Assembly: GCF_047496725.1 (NCBI RefSeq)
Contig: NC_132980.1
Span: 4,888,572-4,952,571 of the forward strand
Length of the DNA: 64,000 nucleotides
Direction of reading: 5' to 3'
Origin: Anoplolepis gracilipes
Lineage: Eukaryota > Arthropoda > Insecta > Hymenoptera > Formicidae
The position numbers were made by a program, and so were the translations under genes. Shown here piece by piece: positions 34,956-46,370 of this stretch (the stretch's first letter is position 1; each line of letters opens with the position of its first letter). The notes below the pieces were generated by a model that saw nothing but the letters and a program-made list of their open reading frames with translations, ran no database searches and was not told the origin of the DNA.

Positions 34956-35560
34956 TAATTATAATAGAAGCGACTCGAATTGATGCAGGAATGCATCGCG
35001 ACCGAAGCGATAATCACGCGAGCCGCTGACGCAGCAAGCCACGCGCGCCCGAGACCGAGCGCGAACACGAGACCGGAAAGCGCTCTCGGAGACGCACCGG
35101 AAAGGTGTCGCCAAATTGCAAAAAATACAAGCGAGGAAATTCGACTTTGAACTTTCTCGCCTGCACTAAAACGCGAATCCGCGAATTCAGCAACGTAACC
35201 ATATTTGGTCATGTTGCTAAGGGATCCCCTCTAAAAAACCAGTTCGGAAGGAAGAACAGCACCCGCCGCGATGAAGCGACAGGCAGTCGTTGATTAGATT
35301 CGGAGAGAATAATTGTCAGGCAGCTGTTGAACGGAATCAACAGTCATACACAAATACTTAAAGATATACGCGCACCTGAGATAAGTCGACGCGTATCAGA
35401 CTACCTGTACGACAGTGTATACTAGAGATACCGCTCTCTCACTTTAACCGACAGTAAGACGCAGGTGAAGTAACGTTCGCTGGGAACAGTGACTAAATAT
35501 CATATCATAGATTTAATTAGCATCTCATTTATTGAAGCAAGTTATAATAAAGATAATTTT
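34908..35560 (+). repeat. Inverted, truncated copy of the same LTR
   Basis: Directly after a (TA)n tract (34908-34950) the sequence is the reverse complement of the LTR at 34112-34907, beginning with GAAGCGACTCGAATTGATGC and continuing to about 35560 with moderate divergence. About 150 bp of the LTR's outer end are missing. With the Gypsy-2 LTR it forms a 1.3-kb inverted pair around the TA tract. Confidence 0.8.
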
Positions 35561-36591
35561 ATTTATTTTGCTCTATTGCTAATTTAGAATTTAAAATTGA
35601 ATAAATATTATTTAAAATATTTATTATAATTGTAAATAAGATATAATATATACATGCTAACTCCTTGAATAAACATCCTATATAAAACGTCGGATTGAAA
35701 AGAATGAAAAAATATAGACATTTGAATATCTTCTGAATTCTGCTTTTTGTATTTTTTTTATTTTATCACATTCAATAAAATTCTATTAAATATTAACTTT
35801 CGCAGTCTGTTTGAAAAAAATAATAGAAAAGAACTACCCATCCTTCGACCCATTCTTTGTACGTTATCACAAAGAACCGCGTAGGCGCAGCGATCGAGAC
35901 GCGAGCGAAAAAATAGTTCCGAACGCGTAGTAATACATAAACAATTATAGAATATTATATTTAAATGTTAAATTAAAAAAAATATATGTATATGCATCGA
36001 AATAAATTGTGAGCAGTATAAAGATAGGTTCAATAGATAAACATAAATAAAGAGCGATCGAATGGAAAGAAGGAGCGAGCAGAGGTCGAGATCAGGACAA
36101 TGACGGCAGTTTGCTCCGAAACGCTACGATTATCAGACGTGTGAAAAGTAGACAGAGCTATTCGAATTTTTTAGTAAAATCAAATTTTGGTATCTGCCCG
36201 AAATAACCGAGTGCAATTATATCTATATATATATATATATAATCTCTTAAACCTCAAATAAATAGTATTCTAAATATTCAATAAGTGAAATAATCTTTCA
36301 ATACTGGACCATCCTGTATCCTACAGCTAGATTTTCATCAGAAGTGGGATAGTCTACGCGTCTTAGTGTGATTTTTGGGGCGTTATTAAAATTAATTATT
36401 TAGGTAGCCAAGTAAGTTTCGGAGCAACATTTGATTTTAATTGTCGGTTAAATCGAATGTTCGGGAGGAGTTTTCGTACATAGCGGGGTTGAGTGCTCAG
36501 TTGGTGTTCACGTGATTAGGTGATGATAGAGGTCGAAGGAGCTGGAGGATATCGTCTGTTTATATGGATCGTGATACTCTGGAATCGGTGC
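35561..36591 (+). repeat. Possible LTR end and leader of another Gypsy element
   Basis: No ORF is credible here. The sequence up to CTGTATCCTACA at 36325, followed 13 bases later by TCAGAAGTGGGAT (36338-36350), resembles an LTR end and a tRNA-Leu-type primer site in plus orientation. The following ~240 bp would be leader, cut off by the LTR that begins at 36592. The left LTR edge cannot be located. Confidence 0.4.
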
Positions 36592-37355
36592 TGTTGTGCC
36601 GTGGTACGGCACTGAGTTCAGGATCCGCGGAGGAGAGCAGGATTCAGGGCGCGGGGAGGCTTCGCTCTGTTCAATGACGTAGAATCCTTGTAATAGTTAT
36701 CGAAATATAATATAATTTTTACTCAAATACAGAGGTGTCGAGTGGTATTATTGTCTATGATGGCGAGGGCGGTTCCTTTCCTGGCGTTGCGGCGTAGGCG
36801 ATGGGTCCTCCGCGTCGGTCGTCGTGGAGGTTGGCGGTTCGCACTTGGTTTCACTCGGCGCACGGCGGTTGCAATTATACGTAATGCGAACGTAGGAGAA
36901 TGCTTGCTACGCGCACTTCGATTATTCTTTAAGACTGTTTGGTTTCACGTGTTTTGGTTATAAGACTGTCTGTGCAGTTATGGCTATTACTAACACTCTA
37001 TTTGACTGCCCGCGCATCCGAGCGCGGGTGGGTTTTTTATACTGTTGGGCGAGCGTCCTAAATTTTGGTCGGGTTGCCCAACTCGCGCTGAGTGCAAGCG
37101 CAGCGGGTCCAAAGGTCGGACTTCCTGGTTTGCGCTCTTTCGCAACGCTCGCCGCGGTGTTCCGGCTTCGTCCCCGGTTTCGCGCGTGGCTTACTATGTC
37201 AGCGACACGCGCGGTCAATGCGCCTAATCGCGGTATGCGGATATCGCAATGCTTATTGCGTTAGCATTTTGCAATCGCTGTCTTAATGCTTTATCGATAT
37301 ATAATATTTATTTGTATAATATTTGTATAATTAGTTATAGTCTCGGGCTATAACA
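36592..37355 (-). repeat. Gypsy-3 3' LTR
   Basis: The 764-bp LTR reads TGTTGTGCCGTGG... to ...GGGCTATAACA on the plus strand. It shares its ends and the GTGCC/GGCAC hairpin near the end with the LTRs at 34112 and 58740, but most of its interior differs. It follows env and a polypurine tract in the minus direction, as expected for a 3' LTR. Confidence 0.8.
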
Positions 37356-37369
37356 TTTCTCCCCTATTG
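37356..37369 (-). promoter_or_regulatory. Gypsy-3 polypurine tract
   Basis: Minus-strand CAATAGGGGAGAAA lies immediately before the LTR start TGTTATAG. It is the expected plus-strand DNA primer site. Confidence 0.75.
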
Positions 37370-37465
37370 TAAAAAGAAAACGGAGGGACGACGCTTTTCT
37401 TACTTTTATTTACATTACTTGTTTACTTTATATATGTATAAATGTACAATTGTTGTTTCTTAACA

Positions 37466-37891
37466 TTAAAATCGTGTACTTAGACTACGCTTAAGTATAG
37501 GTTTCGGGAATCCGTAGGATAGGTCGTCATCGGATATTCGCACGGACGGTCGTCTGTTTTGCTTCCTTCTTTTGTGTAGTTCAGTGCTCGGAGTTAGTTG
37601 CCCTTTTCAGGCCGATTTCCGAGGCGACGCCTCCTTTCTCCCACTAGCGCTCGAGACTCGACGGCCGAGCCGCCGAATCGCTTCAGGCGCGTCTCTGTAA
37701 GAAATATATTGGGATCCATATGTTAGGTACACAAATCGTCACATCATGAAAGTTTTTCTCGCTAAATAATTTTTCTTTTTATAAATAATTATAAATAAAA
37801 TTATGTCAATAAATAATAAATGTAATAATAATAAATAATATAACAATAATATATGTAATATAAAATATATAATAATAAATTATATATATAT

Positions 37892-37925
<34 letters not shown>

Positions 37926-39926
37926 ATAGTTTTACATAACATATTAATAATAGAATTTTTAATATTTTTACTTATAATTTATTATTATATATTTTATATC
38001 ACATATATTATTGTTATATTATTTATTATTATTACATTTATTATTTATTGACATAATTTTATTTATAATTATTTATAAAAAGAAAAATTATTTAGCGAGA
38101 AAAACTTTCATGATGTGACGATTTGTGTGCCTAACATATGGATCTCAATATATTTCTTACAGAGACGCGCCTGAAGCGATTCGGCGGCTCGGCCGTCGAG
38201 TCTCGAGCGCTAGTGGGAGAAAGGAGGCGTCGGCTCGAAAATCGGCCTGAAAAGGGCAACTAACTCCGAGCACTGGTGTAGTTTAATTAAGAGTATTGTC
38301 GTAATTGCTAGCGCTATGGTTATTATGCCACTTACAGATATCGGGATGATAAATTGTTTGTGTGCGTAAAACGTCTCGTCGCTGTAACGTAGGTCATTGT
38401 CTATGTTCTGTATTCTATTTTTTAGTTCTGCTAGCTCTGCACGGTGTTGTAGCACGTCTTTCGCTTGGCGTTGTGTCTCATCTCGTGTTTCCGTGTCGTC
38501 CCGTATGAATGTCAGGTTTGTTTCGGGTAGGAACGTTTCTAGGTTGCCGCCAAGGATCGTGTCTTTATTTTCTATAGTCGTGTCCGGCGTTATTATTTTA
38601 CAGTTGTCGCGTATAGTTAGTTTGCCAGTATGTCTTATTATTATTCTTTTTTCTTGTCTTTCTTCGCAAGTTATTACGATTTGTGTGTCGCTTACGACTG
38701 AGTATAGCCAGGCGTGTAGATCGTGTAACGGGATCCATATAGCGTTGCTCGTGATGGTGTGTTTCGCGTTACAGTGATTGCGGTACTGGTGTTTTTGTAA
38801 GTACATTTGCACTTCGCACGGGCTATCTACATTTATGCGGCGTATCGGGTGGATTTTGTCGCAGGTGTATTCGTTATCTTTCTTGTAACATTTATTAAGC
38901 TCGCTTTCGCTTATCTGTAGGTATGTGTGTCCCTCTCGATTTAGTACTATTACCTGGTTTTTTACATCTGCGTGCGTGAATATATTTTCTCGGTCATGTG
39001 TCGGCAGGGGGATTACCCTAACTACGTCATACGCTGATTGTGAAATTAGCGGAATTGTAGTATGGTGAATATTTTCGGTCCGTCTTGATACGCGCTTATC
39101 TTTACGTATTCTTCGATATTGAGCCATTCTTCGCTACTTAGTTTAAAGGGAAAGTATAGATCTTGCGCTCCCTGTGCGGCGGCTTTTTGGAGTTGCGTGA
39201 TTATATTCTCGATTGGCGTTAATATCGGGTGCATTGTGCCCTTTCGTATGTACGTTAAGTATTCAATTACATCTTTCGCGTTGCTCGTGAGGTCGGCTAT
39301 CATTGCTAATATTACGGTGAAGTGCTCGTCGATCTCCTCGCGAGTACTGTATTCCCTAATTTGGTGGGTTATGAGTCTACCGTTATAGTCTAGCGTATTT
39401 TCGAGCTTGTCTAAGTGTGTGATTGTTGAGTTTAGAACTTGTAACTGATTTTTCATCGCGTGTTGTACCGTGTGTTGTGTGTTCTGTAAGTGTATCTATT
39501 CGTCTATTAATTTTTTATCATTCGCGTCCATGGTTCCGAATAGAGTTTTGGCTACTGTTCCGATTCCGTCGAACAGTCCTCTACGTTTGTTTGTTTGTGG
39601 TGTGTATAGTGTATTTATGATCGTTATCAGTCGCGTTAGCTGGTCCGTGTCTTTTTGGACTATTTCGTTTAAATTGTGGCAAGTTTTCCGGTTAGTGTTT
39701 TCGAGTATCATCCCTGTGCACATTGCGTCCGTCTGTTTTTATATATTTTTACTTGTTGAAATTTTTCGTTGATTTGGTCGAGGTCTAGTTTGATAACTAG
39801 CTTCCATGTCTTCTTTACTTGGTGCAGGCGGCCTATCTTTTCGAAATATAATCCAGGATTATATTCGAATTCTTGTATTTCATAGGTGTCACTTGCCTTT
39901 TCTGCTTCTGTGAGCATCGCGCTCAT
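37466..39926 (-). pseudogene. env: Errantivirus-like env gene, broken and split by a MITE
   Basis: The minus-strand frames together look like the F-type envelope gene of insect errantiviruses. The N-terminal frame (39926-39708) holds YFEKIGRLHQVKKTWKLV. The next (39723-39496) has paired Cys, then a basic run followed directly by GLFDGIG, the family's cleavage/fusion-peptide site, and ends at an in-frame TAG. A helical stretch with heptad-like Leu/Ile follows (39456-39046). The last frame (39127 down) has several Cys, then a hydrophobic membrane anchor, IPISVSGIITIALAITTILL. Lesions are a frameshift near 39715, the TAG at 39498-39496 and a frameshift near 39090. The frame is also interrupted after the anchor by the MITE at 37582-38275 and resumes on its far side as a basic cytoplasmic tail, ending at 37468-37466. 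It is non-functional. Confidence 0.8.
37582..38275. mobile_element. 694-bp hAT-type fold-back MITE inside env
   Basis: CAGTGCTCGGAGTTAG at the left and CTAACTCCGAGCACTG at the right are perfect inverted ends, and the arms stay almost perfectly complementary to a TA-rich centre near 37928. The flanks GTGTAGTT (37574-37581) and GTGTAGTT (38276-38283) are an exact 8-bp target duplication. CAGTG/CACTG ends and 8 bp fit hAT. Because arms and duplication are near perfect, this is probably one of the youngest insertions here. Confidence 0.95.
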
Positions 39927-40203
39927 CCCGTAGGTGAGGTATCTGTAATGTTATATTATATTTCATTTTAATTTTAGTTCGCAAACGTCGTCTTAATCCT
40001 TATGTTGCGCTTTTTTATCGTTGCGGGCGTTTTTTATTTCTTTCGCGGGGTCTGAGGCGGGTCCGTTATATTTTCATTCTTCCTTGCGCGTCAGACTGTT
40101 TTCGGCTCCGTTTGCGTCGTGTTATTAGCATTCGTCCCGTAGAAAAAAAAATTCTGTCGCTATGGGTCGTCATTGGTCCGTCGATTGCCAGCGGTGTGGG
40201 AAA
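39927..40203. other. Gap between env and pol of Gypsy-3
   Basis: No motif is visible. In this element group env is usually translated from a spliced RNA, so a splice acceptor could be here, but I cannot identify it. Confidence 0.3.
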
Positions 40204-43113
40204 TTATTTCCCTGCCACCTGCACCCCATTTACTGTCGGCGGTGTTTCGATTGTGGGGCCAAATCTTCCCGCTGGGCCTTTAGCTCGTGCGAAGGACGCG
40301 ATTTTTCGGAGTGCGGAGCCGTATTCGCTCCGGGTGACCGTAGACGTTGCCTCCGGCACGCAGTCGGTGCAGGAGGTTGTTCCATATTTTAAAAAGGAGT
40401 GGTACCGTTTAATGGCTATCATCGATGCCCGGAGGGAGGAAGAGGAAGAGCTTCTGCTGGCTCTTCGCGGAGATGATTCTTTTGTGGATCCTGGCGAGGA
40501 CGACTTCAGGTCATATTCCTGGCGTATTACTGGCCCGGGGTGCCTAAGATAAGTGGCTACGGGAGTTGTTTATTGTATTTCTCTCTCTCTCTCCCCCTTT
40601 TTTTTGCTGCGCGTGGTGTCCTTTTCTCCTTTTCCTACGCGTCTATGAACGGCTTGAGCCTATTTACATGTATGCGGGTCGTCTTTCTTCCCTTCTTTAC
40701 CGTGTAGTTTACGTCGGAGTGTTTCTCGGTAATTACGTATGGTCCATAGTGATTCGAGCTTTTTTGATCGTCCTCGGCGTAGAGTCTCGTCAAAAATTAG
40801 TACTTTGTCGCCTATTTGAAATTTTATTTCTTTCGTCTTTTTGTCGTAATTTTTTTTTAATTTTACTTTTTCGTCTTTGATATTTTCTCTCGCTATTCGG
40901 TTTGTTGCCCGTAATCGTTCTTTTAATTCTTGCGCGTAATCGTCGTAATTATACGTCGGTCTCGACGGTTTCGTCAGGGCTGTCGGTATTTCGGCTTAGT
41001 GTCCATAAACTAATTCAAATGGCATGTATCCCGTGGCTGTGTGTGGGGTGGTATTGTATGTAAACATTGCGTACGATATCCATTCATCCCAGTCCGTCTG
41101 GTCCGCGTTAATGTAATGTCGCAAATATTCCGCTAAGGTTTAGTGCGATCTTTCTAATGCGCCGTTACTTTCCGGGTGATACGCGGTCGTTTGTATTTTA
41201 TTTATCTTGAGCAATTTGCACGTGTTTTTAAATATGTCGCTCAGGAAGTTCGTGTCTTGATCGGTCAATACCGCTTCTGGTACTCCGTGTTTGAGTATGA
41301 TCTTCGTTACGAATTCCTTACTCACGGTGTTAGCCTCCTGATTCGGAATCGGTATGGCTTTGCTGAATTTTGTTAAGCTGTCTTGGAATGTTAGTAGGTA
41401 TTTATTGCCATTATTCGTTATGGTTAACGGTCCTACTATATCCAATGCGCATTTTTCGAAGGGCTTGCTCGGCGTGTCGGTTATCACAAGAGGTGCTTTT
41501 ATTTGTCGCGATAATTTATTTCGCTGGCATGTCGTGCATTTTTAATGTAATTTTCGACATCTTTTGTTAGATCAGTCCAGTTGTGGTTCAGACGTATTCT
41601 TTTTATCGTTCGGTCTGTTCCCTAATGCCCCCCCCCCGTAGGTGCATCATGATATTCATATAATATTTGCCGTTTTTCTCCTTCGGTGTATGTTATCTCT
41701 TTTGCACCATCGTTCTCTTTCTCTTGTTCGATATCTTCTTCGCTGTTGATATCGTGTGTCTTGTTACTTTCAACGGTGAGGATCTTTTCTCTCTCTCGTT
41801 CGTCGGCGTCTCGCTCGTCGGCGTTTCGCGTTACGTGGCGACTTAGCGCGTCGGCGTTCGCGTTCGCTCGTCCGGCTTTATATATGATTTCGTACTCGTA
41901 TTCTTCTAATTTTAATTTCCATCGGATTAATCGGGATCCGGGATCATTTACATTGAATAACCAGATTAACGGCTTATGATCGGTAATAATTTTAAATTTT
42001 GTGCCATATATGTAGGGTCAAAAATGTTTGACGGCCCATACTCTTGCCAGTAATTCTTTTTCTGTTGTGTTATAATTCTGTCCGGCGCGATTTAACACTC
42101 GGTTCGCGTATGCGACGGGGCGGTCTCTGCCTACCGACCCCTGTGATAACACGACTCCGATAGCGTAATCTGACGCGTCGGTAGTCACGTTAAATTCTTC
42201 CGCGAAATCTGGGAATTTGAGCACCGGTGTTAATTTTTCCTTTAATCTGTCGAATGCGATTTGTTGTTCGGCGGCCCACATGAATTTCTCCGATTTTTTT
42301 GTCAGCTTTGTAAGCGGTCTAGTGATCTTTGAAAAATCTACAATAAATCTGCGGTAATAGCCAGTCCTATGAAGGATTGTATGTCCTTTACCTTTTTCGG
42401 CGTCGGGAACTCTTTTATCGCCGCTAATTTCGATGGGTCAGGCGATATCCCGTTTTCGGAAATAATATGGCCTAGATATGTTACTTCTTTCCGCAAGAAT
42501 TCGCATTTTTCAGGTTGTAGTTTTAAGTTATTTTTCCGTATGCGTTGGAGTACTTCTCGAAGTCTTCGTATGTGTTCCTCGAGGCTGCTTCCGTATATTA
42601 CTATGTCGTCTAAGTAGACTAGACATTTGAGTCCTTATAGGCCGGTTAAAATTGAGTTCATCAGTCGCTGGAACGTTGCCGGTGCATTTCTTAATCCAAA
42701 CGGCATCCAATTGAATTCGTAATGTCCGTGGGGAGAATGCAGTTTTCGGTTTATCTTTTTCTGCCATGGGTATTTGATGATATCCTGATGCTAAATCCAA
42801 TGTGGTGAAATATTTGGCGTTTCCCAACTGGTCCCATATATATCCGTGATGTTGGGTAGTGGGAATGAATCGTCTATTGTTATTTCGTTCAGCTTCCGGA
42901 AGTCGATAATTACTCGGAGCTTTGGTTTTCCCGATGCGTCGACCTTTTTCGGTACGACTAAAAATGGTGCGTTCCATTGACTCGCGCTTGGTCGGATTAT
43001 TTCATTCTTTAGCATATTTCGCACTTGCCGATTTACTTCCGATTTATGTTTTTCGGGTAGGCGGTACGGCCTCCTGTTTACGGGTGCGGTGTCGGCTCGC
43101 GTGCTTATCTTTG
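40204..43113 (-). pseudogene. pol: Gypsy-3 pol: RT, RNase H and integrase, decayed
   Basis: Minus-strand blocks in order are as follows. RT starts near 43113 with NRRPYRLPEKHKSEVNRQV and AKYFTTLDLASGYHQIPMAE. Its palm is out of frame after about 42730, and the region of the YxDD box is still readable near 42600 with a stop beside it. RNase H follows (42281-41690: VTTDASDYAIGVVLSQG, TEKELLARVWAVKHF, a stop, ITDHKPLIWLF). Integrase (41690-40640) has CALDIVGPL, LTDQDTNFLSD and NGALERSH as catalytic triad blocks, with in-frame stops at about 41139 and 40998, and ends VNRLKPFIDA. A Ser/Arg-rich tail stays open to 40204. Gag and protease are absent because the element is cut at 43113 by a joint with Gypsy-4. 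The clade is that of Gypsy-2. Confidence 0.85.
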
Positions 43114-45121
43114 GAAGTTTTGAAGAAAGTATTAATTCTGCTCAAAAAATATGGTCTTGAATTGAATTTATGCAAGTGTTCTTTTTTAAGAAAAGAGTTT
43201 GAGTACCTGGAATATTGGATATCAGACGGCGGCATTTCTTTGTGCCAAAGACACGTTCAGGCAATTTTGGATTTCCCTCAGCCGACAACGGTTAAGGAAT
43301 TGCAAAGTTTTTTAGGGCTCTGTAATTACTTTAGACGCTTTATACAAAATTATTCTATTAAAATTAGCCCGTTGCAAAGTCTACTCAAGAAAGCCGAGCC
43401 ATTCGCGTTTGGTTTGGAGTGCGAACAATCATTTATGTTGTTGAAAAAAGAATTGACGTCACCGCTCGTACTGTATGTATAATCCCGCCGCGGACACCGA
43501 ATTACATACTGATGCCAGCAGCCTTGGTTTCGGAGCAATTTTGCTGCAGAAGCAGACAGATGGTCGTTTTGGACCAATCGCCTATTTTAGCAAGGCAACG
43601 TCTGACACGGAAAAAAAATACCATAGTTTTGAATTAGAGATGCTGGCCATTATTAAGGCAATCGAAAGATTCCACGTATATTTGCAGGGCATTAATTTTA
43701 CTATTATAACAGATTGTAATTCGCTTGTCTTGGCGATGCGGAAAATTAATATAAATCCACGTATTGCAAGGTGGAGTATCTTTTTGCAAAATTATCATTT
43801 TGAATTAAAGCACCAATCATCTAATAAAATGGTATGTAGATTGCTTAAGTAGAAATATAATGACCGTTAATCTTATTTCCGTGGAGGACGAATTAATGTT
43901 TAAACAAATAATGGATCCGAAACTTAAGGATCTGGCTGAGGAACTGGAGTAGAAGGATAATAAATATTTTATATTAATTGACGGTGTCATATTTAGAAAC
44001 TATAAAGAGAAACACTTATTCGTGATCCCCGAAGGTATGATAAATAGTGTGATAAAAATTTATCTCGACAATATGGGACATGTGGGGGCAGACAAAACAG
44101 TCCGTGGAATTTTAGATCATTATTGGTTTCCTGGGGTTATATAAATGGAAAGTCAAGCAATATATAGATAACTGTGTTAGATGTTTGAGTTGTTCGATTG
44201 CTTCCGGTAAAAAAGAAGGAGAAATGAAAATCGTGGAAAATTGTACAAGGCCTATGGAATTATGGCATATCGATCATTTCGGGCCGCTAGAAAAAACAGA
44301 AAAGGGATTTAGACACATCTTGATAGTTATTGACTCGTATACAAAGTACGTTTGGTTGTTTTCGTGCAAGTCTACTACGTCGGAAGAGGTTATTAAATGC
44401 CTTACTATTTTATTTGCATCCGTTGGACTTTCTGATAGAATAGTTAGCGATCGCGGGACTGCATTTACGTCAGGGCAATTCGCCGAGTTTATGCGCATGA
44501 ATGATATTAAACTATTAATGACAGCGGTGGCCTCGCCCTGGGCTAACGGTCAGGTGGAACGTGTAAATCATTTTTTAAAATCAACGTTGACCAAATTGAA
44601 TGATAGTCCGGAAGAATGGGAAAAGAATTTAGATAAAGCTCAACATGTATTAAATAACACGGTCCATCGAGCGATAAATACTACTCCGTGTCAGTTGCTA
44701 TTAGGGTATACACAGCGTAATAAAAACGACGATGATCTGCGTCGATTTATTGAGAATCTCACTGAAATCGATAAGGATTCAAACACGTAACGATTTAAGA
44801 GAGGCAGCAGACATAGCCAATCGCGCGTTAAAAGAATATAACAGGGGGAAATTTGATAAAAGACATAAAAAACCAACACAGTATAACGAGGGTGATTTGG
44901 TTCTAATTAAGGTGCTGCAATTTAAACCAGGGACAAATCAAAAATTATTGCCCAAATTTAAAGGGCCATATCAAGTGAAAAAAGTTCTAAATAAGAACCG
45001 ATATGTAGTCACCGATGTACCCGGATACAGTCGTTCGATAAAACCATTAAACACCATCTTGTCTGCCGATAAATTAAAAAAATGGATAAATGTTAATAGC
45101 AATGTTTCGGGCGAATCTTAA
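43113..45121 (+). pseudogene. pol: Gypsy-4 pol: partial RT, RNase H, integrase
   Basis: RT C-terminus begins ILLKKYGLELNLCKCSFL and continues with LQSFLGLCNYFRRFIQNYS. A frameshift near 43475 leads into RNase H (TELHTDASSLGFGAILLQ, SFELEMLAIIKAIERFH, TDCNSLVLAM). Stops near 43850, 43950 and 44142 break the link to integrase. Integrase itself is open for 201 codons from 44185: LWHIDHFGPLEKTEKGF, IVSDRGTAFTSGQF, QVERVNHFLKSTL, giving an intact catalytic triad. It then shifts frame near 44785 into the C-terminal part with KFKGPYQVKKVLNKNRYVV, stopping at 45121. Catalytic motifs are kept but the element cannot be active as it stands. Confidence 0.88.
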
Positions 45122-45194
45122 GTATGTTGCAAAAAAAAAATATGTAAAATTTCTGTGTAACTATTTATATAATCAATGTATAAAAAGAAGCGAA

Positions 45195-46183
45195 TGTAAT
45201 TGTATTATTACGTCCTGTCGGCTCCACGTTTTTCCTCCCACGAAAATGAAGCAATAATCGCCCGACTAATCATAAAAGGGACCGCGCGACGAAAAATATT
45301 TTAAAACATTGAAATCGATATTCAAAGGAAACGACCGGAAAGGATCGATAGTGAGATCCTCTAAATGAATAAATCAACAAACATAGCTGCATAATCTTAA
45401 GAAAGAAACAAATAATGCCGCTACGCACTGTCGGCTCCACGTCTTTACCTTCTATAAAGATAAAGCAATAATTGCCCGACCAGTCATAAGAGGGCCGCGA
45501 AACGAAAAAAATGTTTTAAACATTGAAATCAATGTTCAAAGAAATGACCGAAAAGGACCGAAAGCGAGATCCCCTAAATAAATAAATGGATAAAAACAGC
45601 TGCATAATCCCAGGAGATAACCAAATGAAGAATCTCCAAATTTCCTAAGAGGCTATACAGAGTCCACCAATCAGCAACAATCAAAAATAAAGAGGAGAAG
45701 GATCTCACCGAACGACAGCTTTTACACGTCAAAATCTCAAAAATACTCTCGCCCAAATTGTTAACACGCCCTCAAGATTTAATATAAAAAGGGAAGACTC
45801 GCGCATTACGATCAATCCAAAATTTAAAATCAGTTGACAGTACATCAGATTCATTTCGGTCGTTCGCTGACTCAAGCAATTCCTCTACACTACGGGAGTT
45901 CCGTTTTACGTCTTAAAAACTATTAGAGTCAGTGCTCAACAAGACCACCCGCCGAGTAAGACCACAACTACACCAGCAGCTAAAACGCAACCAATCTGCC
46001 TAAGTAGTAAGTTTAATTTCCTTCTCTTTTGTTTTTTTTCTCTCATCATCTCCTTTCTCCTTTATTCAACCCTGTTCTTTTACTAAGTATGCCTAAAATC
46101 GCGCCGACCCGCCGATTCTCGCGAGCCAACCGAAACCATAGATCGGACGACACGACCGTGTGCGAAATCGCGCCGTAACACAT
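45195..46183 (+). repeat. Probable 3' LTR of Gypsy-4
   Basis: This non-coding ~990-bp block starts TGTAATTG after a purine-rich tract and ends GTAACA. It contains a TATA-like TTTAATATAAAAAGGG at about 45779-45794 followed ~45 bp later by ATCAGTTGACAGTACATCAG, an initiator-like arrangement. The first ~400 bp are a tandem duplication (listed separately). Its start resembles the left end of the 3.5-kb element at 27094 (TTACGTCC plus a short similar string). Confidence 0.55.
45207..45630 (+). repeat. Tandem duplication, period about 212 bp
   Basis: The segment containing TGTCGGCTCCACGT, AAGCAATAAT, CCCGACNAGTCATAA-type and GCTGCATAATC blocks occurs twice, at about 45207-45418 and 45419-45630, with perhaps 15% divergence. 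It lies in the upstream half of the LTR where enhancer repeats are common in retroelements. Confidence 0.8.
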
Positions 46184-46370
46184 ATTACATTTTCGTAAAT
46201 CTTTATTATTTTTTTTTCTTATTATAAACTATTGTACAAATACCAACCAGAATAAAATCTTTAGACTCGCACTCGTTCCCCTTCTTTTCTGGTTGATGAC
46301 CTCCGTACTTATGTAACACCCGCGATCCACACACACAAACACACACACACAAACACACACACACACTCAT
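46184..46370 (+). other. Hairpin copy B and (CA)n tract
   Basis: CAACCAGAA (46244-46252) pairs with TTCTGGTTG (46287-46295). It follows AACTATTGTACAAATAC and precedes TGTAACACCCGCGA at 46313, the same context as hairpin A at 30096-30144 but with different stem bases. A CA tract with AAACA interruptions follows at about 46329-46366. Confidence 0.65.

Larger units (their letters stand above)
43113..46190 (+). mobile_element. Gypsy-4: 5'-truncated Gypsy element on the plus strand
   Basis: It starts in the middle of RT at a joint with the oppositely oriented Gypsy-3 and runs through RNase H and integrase to a probable 3' LTR from 45195 (TGTAATTGTATTATTACGTCC...). A purine-rich AAAAAGAAGCGAA precedes that LTR. 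The likely LTR end is near 46183 (...GCCGTAACA). It is a sister lineage of Gypsy-1, not of Gypsy-2/3. Confidence 0.75.

Noticed and set aside
40112..40552. 146-codon plus-strand ORF with an acidic C-terminus
   Set aside because: The opposite strand is also open and continues the Ser/Arg-rich tail after Gypsy-3 integrase; no domain supports the plus-strand reading.
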